Below are positions 41,766 through 52,453 of a stretch of 64,000 nt of DNA, one piece after another. Source of the DNA: Mycoplasma_N cavipharyngis (GTDB lineage Bacteria > Bacillota_I > Bacilli_A > Mycoplasmatales > Mycoplasmoidaceae). The position numbers were made by a program, and so were the translations under genes. Below the pieces are notes generated by a model. The model ran no database searches. It was not told where the DNA came from and saw nothing but the letters and a program-made list of their open reading frames with translations. The stretch lies in NCBI RefSeq assembly GCF_042984175.1, contig NZ_CP155569.1, positions 434,001 through 498,000 on the forward strand, read 5' to 3'. Every line of letters begins with the position of its first letter. Position 1 is the stretch's first letter.

Positions 41766-44238
41766 GATTTAAATTATTTCAACTTTCAACATTAATTAAT
41801 TTATTTTGCTTGATTGCTTTTTCCATAATATCAACTATTAAAAATTCAGCAGCAATCATAACACGAACATCGTTTTCACAATATTGTTTCATTAATTTGG
41901 CATTATGTTCTCAAAGTTGATTATTAATTCGGTTTAAATATCTTTGATTGCATAAATTTTGACAAATTGAACCATTGCGAACTTTTTCAATTTGATCATA
42001 ACTAATTGCTTTTGCTTGAGTTAAAAATTGTTCTGAAATTAGGTTAATCACTTTTTTAATCGAATAATAACCTTTTAACTTTTGACATAAAATAGTTGTC
42101 TTACGATAATCAAAAAAATCAGCTAAATCAATTGTATTTTCAATGATATTAATTATTTTATTAAAATAAATTGGCTCATTAATAATTTTGGCCATTTCTT
42201 TTAAACGAGTGTTTTCAAATGATTTGTTATAAACAATGTATTTAGCGTTTTTATTAGGTTCAACATAAATTCGATCAATAATTTCTTTAAACATTGCTGT
42301 TTTTAGATTTAGTGGATCAAAAAGAATATTTTGACAATGTTCAATGCCACTATTATCAATGTTTTTAATAATCGAAACTTGATTAACAATTTGCTGGTAT
42401 GGATATGTTTGTTCCATTATTGAAAATGGTAAACAAATTGATTCAAAATCATAATATACTTTATTTGGAAAACTTAAATATTCATAATATAAATTAGCAG
42501 CTTTTTTACTAACTAAATATGCTTGATCAATAGCATACTGATTATTTTGGAATAATTCTTCAAAAAATAAATTTTTGAAACGTTCGTTCACGGTTTTTAA
42601 GTCATTATCTTCTTTATTTAAAAAATTTATCGCATAATTAATAATACTTTTAGTTAAACTAAATGTACCACTAAAATTAGCTTCAGGGAAAAATGCAGTA
42701 ACAATTTTTTTTCATAAAAGATTGTCATTAAACGGATTATCATCTAAATAACTAAAAATTAAATCAGAAGTAATTTGTGTTGTTTGATCTTCTGGAACTT
42801 TTAAATAATGATAAAAATCTATTGGAAGGTTTTTATCAATTTGATATCATTCACGACACTTTAAAACTGCTTGAGAATCAAAAAAACCAATAATTAAACT
42901 ATTAACATAACTTTCTTTTTTATTAATCTTTTTATTTTTTATCTCTTGAGTAGTTTTTGTTTTTTTATTAGGGTTTTTATTGGCATTACTTTTTTTATAA
43001 ACAGCATCATATTGACTTCATTGGTTTGTGATAAAAGCTTGATAGAAAAAAAGATCGTTATTAGTATAATCATAAAAATCAAGATCTTCATTTTCTAAAA
43101 AAGTTAAATTAAAATCACTTAATTGTAATTTCTTATTGAAAAAATTATTAATATTAATTAAATTCCGTTTACTTCAAGTTTTAATTTTAGTAAGATCAAT
43201 TGGTTCATTTTTATTTTTCTTTACTGATTTAGCATCAAAACTATTACCAATTACTCTAATTGATCAATCTAATGGTTTAGCAGTAGAAATTTGAGCAGCA
43301 ATTTCAGTTCAATCAAATGCTGATTTAGGTTGAAAATAAAAAATTTTTTTAGGATGATCGATCTGATCATAAAATTCAGTTTGATATTTAATGATTTTAC
43401 TTAATTGATTATTAACTTTTTCAGCATAACATGTAGCACTTGTTAATAAAAATTGAACTTGTGGATCATTTGGTTTTTTAGGAACATTTTTAATTAAAGC
43501 ATTTAAATAACAATCAACTTGAAATAATTGAGCATCACTAATAATTTTTTCAAAAAAAACAAAATCAAATAAGTTAAACAATTTTTGGGTTGTACCTAGT
43601 TTAGCTTCAATAACATAAATTTTATTGTTTTTTTTAATAATAGCAGTAGGATTTAAGCAAAAGTTTTGATAAATAATTTTTGGTTTAATATATAAAAATT
43701 CTTTTGCATTTAAATTTCTAGAATTTAAAAAAATTTTTGAAGATATTTCAGCACTTCTTTTACTATGATCAAAAATGCGAACAAAGGGAATTTTAAATTT
43801 TTCTGCTAAAAAATTTTTAAGATTTTCAATAATTAAACCATAAACAAGAAAATGATTTTTAATAAAATCAAAATTTGGTTCATTAATAATATTTAAAATA
43901 ATATCAATCGTTTTTTGTTGTCTTGATTGACTTTTAGTTTTTTGATTGAAATTAACTGCTTCTTTTTCTAATAATTTAATAATTTCATTACTTTTATCAT
44001 GATCAAACAATAATTCATAAATCGTTTCATCTAAATCTTCTTTAGTAAGATCAGTTTCACTAATTTCATCATCATCTTGATGTAATGAATCATTAATTAT
44101 TAGATCTTGTTCAACAATAAAATTTTTTCTAATTGATTTTAAAATAGCATTAATTTCTTCATCAGTTTTAAACCAAAAACATTTTGGTATTTTTAAATTT
44201 TTTTTAAAATCAATTTTAGAGATTAATTTTTGATTCAT
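41734..44238 (-). CDS. Two-nuclease fusion protein (DUF2779 / RecB-like plus DnaQ-like exonuclease)
   Basis: An 834-residue protein from ATG 44238, overlapping the end of fmt by 23 nt, to TAA 41734-41736. Around residue 200, NPTAIIKKNNKIYVIEAKLG fits the strand-strand part of a PD-(D/E)XK (RecB/Cas4-like) core with E-x-K. The C-terminal third is a DEDD-type exonuclease: YYDFESICLPF (about residue 596), PYQQIVNQVSII, YIVYNKSFENTRLKEM, and YCENDVRVMI (about residue 788). This matches the mollicute DUF2779 proteins. A basic low-complexity linker joins the parts. It would degrade DNA or RNA; target unknown. An alternative start, ATG 44280, adds 14 residues. It forms a pair with fmt. Confidence 0.82.
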
Positions 44239-45178
44239 AATTGCTAAATTTAGTGTTATTTTTAAAAATTGTTTTACCATTAATCAAATCTTTAATTGCT
44301 ACAGGGTTTTTGTTAGGTAATTGAATTTTTTTTAATAGAATAACATTTTGATCACCTGTTGATACAGCGATGCCATTTTGATCAATGGCTAAAATTGTTC
44401 CTGGAACTTGATTAACTGGTTTTTGGTTTATAGAAATTGCTACTTGATGCACTTTTATACTAATATTTTGATAAATTGTTTTAGCAAGTGGTTTATTATA
44501 TAATCCTCTAACTAAACAATCAATTTTTTTAGCTGGTTGGTTTCAGTCAATATAAGTTTGTTCAATTTGAATATTATAAGCAAAACTAACATCATTTTCA
44601 TCTTGGACAATTTCATAATAATTTTCAATAATAATTTTTTCAAAATGTTTTTGTAATAATTGTTTAGTAGCAATATTGCATTTTAATAATAATGATTGAT
44701 AAGTTTCATTAGGGTCGATATTAACCACTTCACTAGCAATTATATTTCCTGCATCCATTTTTTTAACCATCTTCATTAAACAAACACCAGTTGTTTGATA
44801 ATCATTAATAATCGCTCATTGAATTGGTGCACCACCACGTAATTTTGGTAAAAGTGAACCGTGAATGTTTCAAGCACCTAGTGGACAAATTTTTAAAATT
44901 TTTTCAGGAATAAATTGACCATAAGCAGCAGTAATCATTAAATCAGGCTGCAAATCAATTATTGTTTGATAAACTTGATTAATTTTTTCTGGTTGTAAAA
45001 TTGGAATATGATGCATTAGAGCCAATTTTTTTACTGGTGATAAAATAATCTTTTTTTTTCGATCAAAATGACGATCAGGTTGACAGATTACTAAAATTGG
45101 TTTATATTTTAAATCAATTAAAGCTTCTAAAGCATTAGCACCAAATTCGGGAGTACCTAAAAAAATGATTTTTTTCAT
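44216..45178 (-). CDS. fmt: Methionyl-tRNA formyltransferase
   Basis: A 320-residue, full-length enzyme starting MKKIIFLGTPEFGANALEAL. The catalytic and folate-binding residues are visible: DLMITAAYGQFIPEKIL, NIHGSLLPKLRGGAPIQWAI (Asn and His) and MDAGNIIA (Asp). A C-terminal OB-like domain follows. It formylates initiator Met-tRNA using 10-formyl-tetrahydrofolate. Its presence shows that this mycoplasma keeps formyl-methionine initiation, which some relatives have lost. The downstream DUF2779 gene overlaps its 3' end. Confidence 0.95.
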
Positions 45179-45239
45179 TTGTGAATAATTCTGATTCTAA
45201 ATTAGTTTAATTAATGTTAATCAATATTTAAAAAATTGT

Positions 45240-45245
45240 TATAAT
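45240..45245 (+). promoter_or_regulatory. -10 box of tRNA-Leu
   Basis: TATAAT 22 bp upstream of the tRNA, in the gap divergent to fmt. Confidence 0.55.
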
Positions 45246-45267
45246 TATTTAAGATATTTAAAAAGTT

Positions 45268-45354
45268 GCCTAAGTGGCGAAACTGGCATACGCAGCAGAC
45301 TCAAGATCTGCCGGTAGCAATACCATGGGGGTTCAAGTCCCTTCTTAGGCACCA
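45268..45354 (+). tRNA. tRNA-Leu(CAA)
   Basis: Acceptor GCCTAAG pairs with CTTAGGC, discriminator A and encoded CCA. The anticodon stem GCAGA/TCTGC encloses CTCAAGA, giving anticodon CAA for UUG. A long variable arm (CGGTAGCAATACCATG region) marks a class II tRNA. Confidence 0.93.
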
Positions 45355-45366
45355 AATTATTAAAAT

Positions 45367-45410
45367 AAAAAGACACTATGTGATTAATGTTTGCATAGTG
45401 TCTTTTTTAA
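45367..45410. terminator. Bidirectional terminator between tRNA-Leu and rpoE
   Basis: Stem AAAGACACTATG / CATAGTGTCTTT with T run on plus and A run on the other side. Confidence 0.85.
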
Positions 45411-45423
45411 TTTTTGTTATTGC

Positions 45424-45891
45424 TTATTCTTCAATTTCTTCAGAATCATCAACTTGAATTTCTTCATCAACTTCAAAAATTTGACTATTTAATGTTTCAT
45501 CTTGATTATTTTGGTTATATTCTTCATAACCTTCTTCAAATAAATCATCTTTTTCATATAAAAACATTGTATTAGCAATTTTTTCTGCTTTTTCTAAAGT
45601 AATACTTTCTTTTAAACATCAAGTAGTTGGACCACAAACTAAAAAGCGCGCATCTTGACATAAATCAGCATAAAAAATGCCAATTCAATCTGCTACATTT
45701 TCATTTTTAAAATCAGTAGCTTTATTTCAAACTTTAGATCATAAGGTTTGGAAAGTAAAATTTTTTTGAAAAAAATGTTTACAAGCAATTTTATATGCTA
45801 AATCTGTTAACATTCTAGGATGTAATTCTTGTTTTAATTTTTTGTTATTTTTTTTGATTGGAGTTGAAGTTGTTGTTGGATTGTTTTTCAT
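45424..45891 (-). CDS. rpoE: RNA polymerase delta subunit
   Basis: A 155-residue protein. After a Thr/Lys-rich N-terminus (MKNNPTTTSTPIKKNNKK) it has the HARE-HTH domain: MLTDLAYKIACKHFFQKNF, TFQTLWSKVWNKATD, DWIGIFYADLCQDARF and GPTTWCLKES. The C-terminal ~50 residues are strongly acidic (DDLFEEGYEEY, EVDEEIQVDDSEEIEE), as in the delta subunit of Firmicutes. Delta reduces non-specific binding and speeds RNA polymerase recycling. Its start overlaps the 3' end of the HD-domain gene by 58 nt. Confidence 0.9.
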
Positions 45892-47282
45892 AATTTTTTA
45901 TTAATAATTACAATTTTTCGATTTGTATATAATTCAAATTTTTTTAATTTTTTTAAATTGATTGGACTGCGTTCTAGAAAATCATTATACAATAAAATTA
46001 AATCTGAATCAATATTGTAGTTTAAAATTGGTTGTTTTTTATCATAAACGACTGTAGTTGAAGTGTTATCAAAAGATAAAAAAGCATTAGTATTTTGCTG
46101 ATCTAAATTTAATTTTTTCATTATTTGGATTACATCTGCAAATTGATCTAATTTTAAAATTAAATATTGGTGTTCTGATTGACTAATATTACCATGTAAT
46201 AAATTAGTTAGAGATTTTAAATCAGGATGTGATGCTTGACAAAATGAATCAAGAATGATATTAAAAGTTTCATCAGTTAATTTTAAGAATTGTTGATAAT
46301 TAAATTGGTTTGGACTTTCAAGTAAATAAGGTTTTAACAACTGATAAAAATAAATAAAAGGTTGTAATTGAGGATCATCAATAATTGTTTGATAATTTTG
46401 TTTAAAAATTTTAATAATTAAACTAATTAAATTTTCATAAATTGTTGAATAACTATTAGTATACAATTCAGCATGCATTAGAAAACGGTTAATGAGAAAA
46501 TCAGTAATTAAATAATTAGCTTTTTGATAAAAAGCAATTTTATTTAAAAATTGTTTTTTTTCTGCTAGTGAGTTGTTTTTTAAATGCTGATCACGGACAA
46601 TAATTGATCATTTAATTAATAAATCAAATTTATTTTTACCATAATCAATTCCTGAAAAATATGAATCACGTAATAAATAATCCAAACGATCTGCATCTAA
46701 TTGTGAAGATATTAAATCTTGAACTCATCTTAAATTAGGATCATCATTTTTTTTGTTAATAATTTTAATAATATGTTCAATATAAAAATCTTCATCTAAA
46801 TGATCATTAATTGCTTTTTCAACAAGAATTTGATGAATTTGAGTTTCTTTAGAACGCAAAATTTTAGTTGCAAAAAACTCATGATTATAATTTGTGTATA
46901 ATTCAAAAGCGTGTGAATGAGGTCCATGACCAACATCGTGCAATAATGCAGCAACTAATGCAATATTAATTGCTAATCGATCATGATCAGGGTCTAAAAT
47001 TTTCCTTCGAATGAATTCTTGAATGAATTGGTTAGTAACATAATAAACACCTAATGAATGAGACAATCTGGTATGGGTTGCAGTTGGGAAATTATTAAAA
47101 GATAAACTTAATTGTAAGATTTTACCTAAACGTTGAATTTCTGGTGTATTAACTAATTGATAAATTCATAATTGGTTTTGATCAAAACTAATTTCATGAT
47201 GAATTGCATCTTTAATAAAATAAAGTTTTTTCTTATTATTAATTTCCAAATGCAATTTTGAATAAAATCGTTTATTTGCCAC
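45834..47282 (-). CDS. HD-domain phosphohydrolase (dGTPase/YwfO-like)
   Basis: A 482-residue protein starting at GTG 47282, 6 bp after the gltX stop. The HD metal site is clear: THTRLSHSLGV (His 75), ALLHDVGHGPHSHAFE (His 115, Asp 116), in the arrangement of dNTP triphosphohydrolase-like proteins, with QNQLWIYQLVNTPEIQRLG before it. The rest is a helical ~350-residue region. Such enzymes cleave dNTPs or related nucleotides. The codon at 45888-45890 is TGA, hence Trp; translation continues 18 codons to TAA 45834-45836, inside rpoE. Neighbours gltX and rpoE point to one minus-strand operon. Confidence 0.88.
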
Positions 47283-47288
47283 TGTTTA

Positions 47289-48761
47289 CTATATTTTGTC
47301 TAAAAATTCTAAAATACGAGTTAGACGTTGCTGACAACGATTAAAACCCATTAGTTTAATAACGCGAAATAATTCAGGACCATGATCTGAATAAGTTAAT
47401 CCTAATCTTAAAACCATAAAAAAATCAGCACCCTTTTTATTAGTTTGAGCCATAATTTGTTTTAAATAAGCTCTTAAATTAGCCTGATCTCATTCATCAT
47501 GATGAGATGGTAATAGTTTTAAACTAATTTCAAAAATATCACGATTTTTTAAAAAGTTGTCTTTATTTTGTTCTAAAATTCGCTCAACATTATCAGGTTC
47601 ATTAAACAAATTTTTTGCTAATTGATTTAGTTCATTAGCATAACTAATTTGGTTTTTAAATAATAGAGCAATTTCATTTTTATTATCATTTAATTCACCT
47701 AAATCAATGTTAAAAAATGGACGCACAAAGTTTAAATAAAATTTTTCATCAATTTTTTTAAAATACTGTCCTGAAATTCACAATAATTTTTTATAGTCAA
47801 AAAATGATGGTGATTTTGATAATTTAGTTAAATCAAAATGAGTGATCATTTCTTGGATTGACATAATTTCTTGATTTTCAATTCCTGATCAACTCAACAA
47901 TGCTAAAAAATTAACGACTGCTTCAGGTAAGAAACCATCATTTCTAAAGTTTTGAATAAATTGGTTAGTAGTGTGATCACGTTTTGATAATTTTTTACCA
48001 TCTGCACCAACAATAATAGAAAGATGAGCAAATTTAGGCATTTGCTTCACTTTATCTAATGCTTGATAAGTAGAGATTTGATAAGGAGTATTAGACAAAT
48101 GTTCTTCACCACGTAAAACGTGAGTAATTTGCATATCACAATCATCAACAACAACAGCAAAATTATAAGTGGGAATTTTATTAGTTCTTAAAATGACATA
48201 ATCAGTTAGTGCTGATCCAGGAATTTTAATATGTCCATGAATCAAATCATCTCACTCATAATCAATACTATCATCAATTTTTAAACGAATTGTATAAGGA
48301 ATATCTGCAGCTAGTTTTGCTTCAATTTCTGCTTGAGTTAAATTACGACAATATTTGTTATAACGCGGTGTTTGATTATTTGCTAATGCATTAGTACGGT
48401 GTTTTTCTAATTCTTCAGGATTACAAAAACATCTATAGGCCTTATTTTGTTCTAGTAATTGATAAGCAATTTTTTCATAAGTTAATAGTTTTTGTGATTG
48501 TAAATAAGGTCCTGTGTTTCCTGGATTACTAAATGATTCATCAGGAAAAATATTTAATCATTTTAAATTATCAAATTGAAAATGGATTGTATCTTCAATA
48601 TTGCGATTTAAATCGGTATCTTCAATTCTTAAAATGAAATTGCCAATATTTTGTTTAGCAAATAAATAATTAAAAATTGCGGTTCTTGCTCCACCAACAT
48701 GTAATTGTCCAGTTGGTGATGGTGCATAACGTGTTCTAACTTGCTTGATAGTTTCGCTCAA
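47289..48761 (-). CDS. gltX: Glutamyl-tRNA synthetase
   Basis: A 490-residue class I enzyme. Start is TTG 48761, chosen because GGAGAT sits 5 bases upstream and RTRYAPSPTGQLHVGGARTA (HIGH-type motif) must be near the N-terminus. Further motifs: FILRIEDTD, VVVDDCDMQITHVLRGEEHL, and the KLSKRD form of KMSKS (GADGKKLSKRDH). The C-terminal anticodon-binding region follows. It charges tRNA-Glu, and in many bacteria without GlnRS also tRNA-Gln; which applies here cannot be seen. Confidence 0.96.
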
Positions 48762-48910
48762 AATATCTCCATCTTCTTTGTTTATAATAACAAATTTTAT
48801 TTTATAAAATTGATTATTATGATCAGAATTTAATAGTAAATAAAGATCAACACTTAAGATAATAAAATGATTATTATTAAATGTTGATTTAAGATTGAAT
48901 ACTAATTAAT

Positions 48911-48945
48911 AAAATAACTAAACAAGAGAGATTTAGTTAATTCTT
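48911..48945 (-). terminator. Terminator after ispE
   Basis: TAACTAAA pairs with TTTAGTTA around a nine-base loop, then TTTTATT on minus. A second weaker helix between ATCAACATT and AAGTGTTGAT lies nearer gltX. Confidence 0.55.
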
Positions 48946-48969
48946 TCTTATTAATAAACTTATTAAATA

Positions 48970-49749
48970 TTATTTTGAATCGACAAAATGCGGGTTTTTA
49001 ATTTCAATTAAAGTTGATCCTAAACCACTTAAAAAGATTGAATTAAATTGAGTTTGTAATTTCGCTTTTTCTAAAAATAAATTAGGAGCAATTTTAAATA
49101 TTGTGTTTTGATATTCATTGTACACTTCATATGGTTGATCATTAACAACAGCTTGAATTAATTTAGAAATATAATTATTTGCTAAAAACCGTTTTTGCAC
49201 TTTATGAACTTCATGAACTTTATTAGCATCTAATTTAATGTTAGTTAAATGCAACTTCATTTCAGGTAATTTAATATTAGTAAAACCACTAACTTGATCA
49301 CCGAAATTTTGCACTCGAGCAACTTTAAATCCTGTTAGAAAAAACGGAATATTACTATCTAATACTGTAGCAACATGTCTGAAATTGATTGGTAATTTAA
49401 ATTTATCAGCATAATATTTAATTAATGCTGCAGCACACGCTGCCATTGAAGCCAATCCTGATCCTTGGGGAACATTTTTCTTAACAGTAATTTTTAGTTT
49501 AACATTAATAGAATGATACATTCCTAAATAAAGTGCTGCTTTGCTAATTAAATCATTTTGCACGGTTAATAATTGATTATCATGATCAAAGTATTTTACA
49601 ATCAACTGATCACTTTTTTCTAAGTGTAATTCATCAAACAGATCAGAATTCAAAACAAAGATACTATCAAATAAAGTTTTTTGATAATTATGTTCGTACT
49701 TAAATGTCTTATAACCAAATGTAATGCGTGGATAAGCTTGTAGAATCAT
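48970..49749 (-). CDS. ispE: GHMP kinase, probable 4-diphosphocytidyl-methylerythritol kinase
   Basis: A 259-residue protein starting MILQAYPRITFGYKTFKYEH, the place of the APAKINL motif of IspE. The GHMP phosphate-binding loop is NVPQGSGLASMAACAAALI near residues 95-115, and a C-terminal FLSGLGSTLIEI stretch matches the Gly-rich third motif. IspE phosphorylates the CDP-methylerythritol intermediate of the non-mevalonate isoprenoid pathway. The pathway is patchy in mycoplasmas. The size suits IspE better than other GHMP kinases, but substrate is inferred and no other pathway gene is in the window. Confidence 0.7.
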   Translation of the reverse strand: MILQAYPRITFGYKTFKYEHNYQKTLFDSIFVLNSDLFDELHLEKSDQLIVKYFDHDNQLLTVQNDLISKAALYLGMYHSINVKLKITVKKNVPQGSGLASMAACAAALIKYYADKFKLPINFRHVATVLDSNIPFFLTGFKVARVQNFGDQVSGFTNIKLPEMKLHLTNIKLDANKVHEVHKVQKRFLANNYISKLIQAVVNDQPYEVYNEYQNTIFKIAPNLFLEKAKLQTQFNSIFLSGLGSTLIEIKNPHFVDSK

Positions 49750-50048
49750 ATTTTTTGCTAAAATTTTTCTTAATTATACGCTTGATATTATACAATAGAT
49801 AAATTATAACCTGATTAAAAACTAAAAAGATAAGATTTTTAATCATGATTTAATCTTATTAAGAACAATTAATTATTTAATTTTTATTTGTCTTAAATTT
49901 TGTTCTTATAATACTAAAAATTTTTTAAATAATTTTCAATGTTTGATTCCATTGCTAAATCTATTAGTTAATGTAACACTTTTTTAATCCAATTTAAGCC
50001 AAAATAATCGTTTTTAGCATGTAAATCAAAGATTTTTTGCAATAAAAA

Positions 50049-50075
50049 TTAGCAGTTATATAATCTAATTGCTAA
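50049..50075. promoter_or_regulatory. CIRCE-like HrcA operator upstream of dnaJ
   Basis: TTAGCAGTT, nine bases, AATTGCTAA. This is a 9-9-9 inverted repeat with the outer TTAGCA/TGCTAA halves of the CIRCE consensus (TTAGCACTC-N9-GAGTGCTAA). It lies just upstream of, and would overlap the -35 position of, the dnaJ promoter, as expected for HrcA repression released on heat shock. The inner bases deviate but keep the symmetry AGTT/AATT. Confidence 0.8.
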
Positions 50076-50082
50076 TTTATGC

Positions 50083-50088
50083 TATAAT
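50083..50088 (+). promoter_or_regulatory. -10 box of dnaJ-grpE
   Basis: TATAAT 7 bp after the CIRCE-like element, leaving a leader of about 105 nt. Confidence 0.7.
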
Positions 50089-50198
50089 GAAACCCGATTA
50101 TTTTAAAAATCATTTTTAATTTTTACAATATTTTTAAAATTATTGTTTTAATGTTATCAAATCTTAAATAAGTGGACATATTTTCTGAAAGGAATAAA

Positions 50199-51359
50199 AT
50201 GCAAAAAAGGGATTATTATGAGGTTTTAGGAATTAGTCGTAATGCGACTGATGCTGAAATTAAAAAAGCCTTTCGAACTTTAGCGCGAAAGTATCATCCT
50301 GATATGAATAAAGAAAAAGGAGCAGAAGATCAATTTAAACAAATTAATGAGGCATATGAAGTCTTAAGTGATCCACAAAAGCGAAAAACTTATGATGATT
50401 TTGGTCATTCTGGATTAGAAAATTCAGGATTTCATGATGCTGGGTTTAATCCTTTTGACATTTTTAATCAGTTTTTTAGTCAACAAGGTGAAGCATTCTT
50501 TGTTAATGAAGAAGGCCCTGGTGGGGTTGATGATTTATTTGGTAATGTTTTTCGTAAAAATTTTAATAATTATCAAAATCGTACTAAAAACCCTAATGAA
50601 ATTGAACAAGCAATTGAAATTAGTTTTGTTGAATCAATTAAGGGTACAAAACAAAATTTTCGTTATACCTATCAATCTGGTTGTGAATCATGTAAAAAAA
50701 CTGGTGCTTTAGATGGTGATCCAAGATATATTGTTACTTGTAAAAAATGTAATGGTTTGGGCGAAGAAATTATCAAACGTAGAAGTTTGTTTGGAACAGT
50801 TTCTACTCGATCAACTTGTCATGAATGTCATGGTTTAGGTAAAATTCCTAGTAAAAAATGTCGTCATTGTAGTGGCAAAGGTTATAACAACTTGCACACA
50901 GAAATTGAATTAAATATTCCACCTGGAGTTGTTCCTGGTCAAGTTTTAATTTTTAAAAACACTCATAAAAACACTGAAGTGACTTTAAAAATTCAAATTT
51001 ATGTATCTCATTCTAGTGTTTTTGAACGTCATGGGATGAATATTTACACTAAATTAATTCTAAATCCATTACAAGCGATGATTGGTGGTAATGTTAAAAT
51101 TCCTTCACCATGAGGAATTAAAACAATTCGAATTAAACCAGGAATTAAAAATGGCGAACACTTAAAAATCGTTGGTGCAGGATGTCAAATTTTACGTAAT
51201 AATAAAACAATAACTGGTGATTTAATTGGTGTTGTTGAATATACTGCACCACAAAAATTAAGTAATGATGAATTAAAAATTTTGAGTTCAATTAAAATTG
51301 AAGAACCTAAAGAAGCAAGTAATTGAATTAATAAGGCAATTAGTGAGTTAAAAAATTAA
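50199..51359 (+). CDS. dnaJ: Chaperone DnaJ
   Basis: A 386-residue, complete type-I J protein. The J domain opens KRDYYEVLGISRNATDAEIK with the HPD motif (KYHPDMNKE) near residue 33. A Gly/Phe-rich region follows (GFNPFDIFNQFFSQQG), then four zinc-binding motifs: CESCKKTG (the first is degenerate), CKKCNGLG, CHECHGLG and CRHCSGKG, and the substrate-binding C-terminal domain. ATG 50199 is chosen over the upstream in-frame GTG 50172 because AAAGGA stands 6 bases before it and the J domain starts there. It activates DnaK. Regulation by HrcA is likely from the operator upstream. Confidence 0.96.
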
Positions 51360-51366
51360 AATTATT

Positions 51367-52320
51367 ATGAATACTTTTCAAGCAAAAAATAAAAAACATA
51401 AATTTCATCGCAATTCCCAAAATCAACATAATTCTAAAATGTCTGAAGAAATTAGTGAATTAAAAACAAAAATTCATAATTTAAAAACAAAATTAAAAGC
51501 AGTGGAATTAGAACAAATTCAAAAACTTAATAATCTTAATCAAACACTAGAAGTTCCAGATGATATTGATCAATGAACTAATCAACAACTAAAAGATAAA
51601 TTAATTGATCTAATTCATGATAATGCAAAATTAAAATTAGCTAATCAAGAAATTTTAGATTTTCAAGAAGAAACATTAGCACGAATAAATCAACCTGAAG
51701 ATTTTTTAAGTTCAAATAGTTCAAATGATCAAGATGATCATGATCATCAAGCAACAATTAATAAGCTAAAAAAAGAATTACATTTTAAAGAACAAGAGCA
51801 CAAACGAATTTTAGATGAAAAAATTAGTGCGATTAAAAATGAATACATGCAAAAAAGCAATGATATTTTTTTAGCTAAAATTAAAGAGAAAGCTGAACAA
51901 GCTGAACAAGTTTTAAATGATAAAATTGCTGAATATCAAGCTAAATTTAAATCTGATTTAACTTATGCTAAACTTTATGCACTTGAAAAACATGCTAAAG
52001 ATTTAGTTACGATCATTAACCAATTTGAAGCAGCATTATCTTTTAACTCTGAAGATCCAGCGATTAAAAATTATTTAATGGGTTTTAACATGTTTTTAGA
52101 TATGTTTAAACAGTTATTAGAAGATGCTAAAATTAATAAAATTATTATAGAAGTTGGTCAGGTTTATGATCCTGAAATTATGGAAGCATTTGAAACAGTT
52201 GAATGTGAACCTGATGATGATAATAAGGTTATTAGTATTGTTGCTTCAGGATATAAATTACATGATCGAGTTATTAAACCAGTTTTAGTTAAAGTTGGTT
52301 CAAGTAAAATTAAAGATTAA
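51367..52320 (+). CDS. grpE: GrpE nucleotide-exchange factor with long N-terminal coiled coil
   Basis: A 317-residue protein, about 100-150 residues longer than ordinary GrpE. The C-terminal part is recognisable: YAKLYALEKHAKDLVTIINQ, FEAALSF, NFNMFLDMFKQLLEDAKI-like core and the beta domain HEAVETVE-equivalent MEAFETVECEPDDDNK with VISIVASGYKLHDRVIKPVL. The first ~150 residues are charged coiled coil (EISELKTKIHNLKTKLK). GrpE releases ADP from DnaK. It starts 7 bp after dnaJ, so the two form one unit, without dnaK or hrcA. The M. genitalium MG200-MG201 pair shows a similar J-protein/grpE order (from memory). Confidence 0.9.
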
Positions 52321-52360
52321 TTTTTTTAACTTAATCAAAACTGCTTGATTTAATTTTTAG

Positions 52361-52388
52361 TTAATCATTATTAATAATGGTATATAAT
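52361..52388 (+). promoter_or_regulatory. Promoter of hprK
   Basis: TTAATC, 16-bp spacer, TATAAT (52383-52388), in the 133-bp gap after grpE. Confidence 0.5.
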
Positions 52389-52453
52389 GGTATTAAAATT
52401 AATTAAGATAATTATCTTAAAACCTTTTGAGAAAATAATTATATTTTCAATCT

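Larger units (their letters stand above)
49750..50198. other. Divergent intergenic region between ispE and dnaJ
   Basis: No gene is supported. It contains a hairpin ATAAGATT / AATCTTAT (about 49829-49857), a longer imperfect helix TAAGAACA / TGTTCTTA (about 49859-49908), a TATAAT at 49907-49912 of unclear use, and the CIRCE-like operator and -10 box of dnaJ. Confidence 0.45.

Noticed and set aside
45266..45457. 63-codon frame over tRNA-Leu
   Set aside because: It overlaps the tRNA and its terminator; the tRNA fully explains the sequence.
50434..50712. 92-codon frame inside dnaJ
   Set aside because: Out-of-frame shadow of dnaJ's coding sequence.
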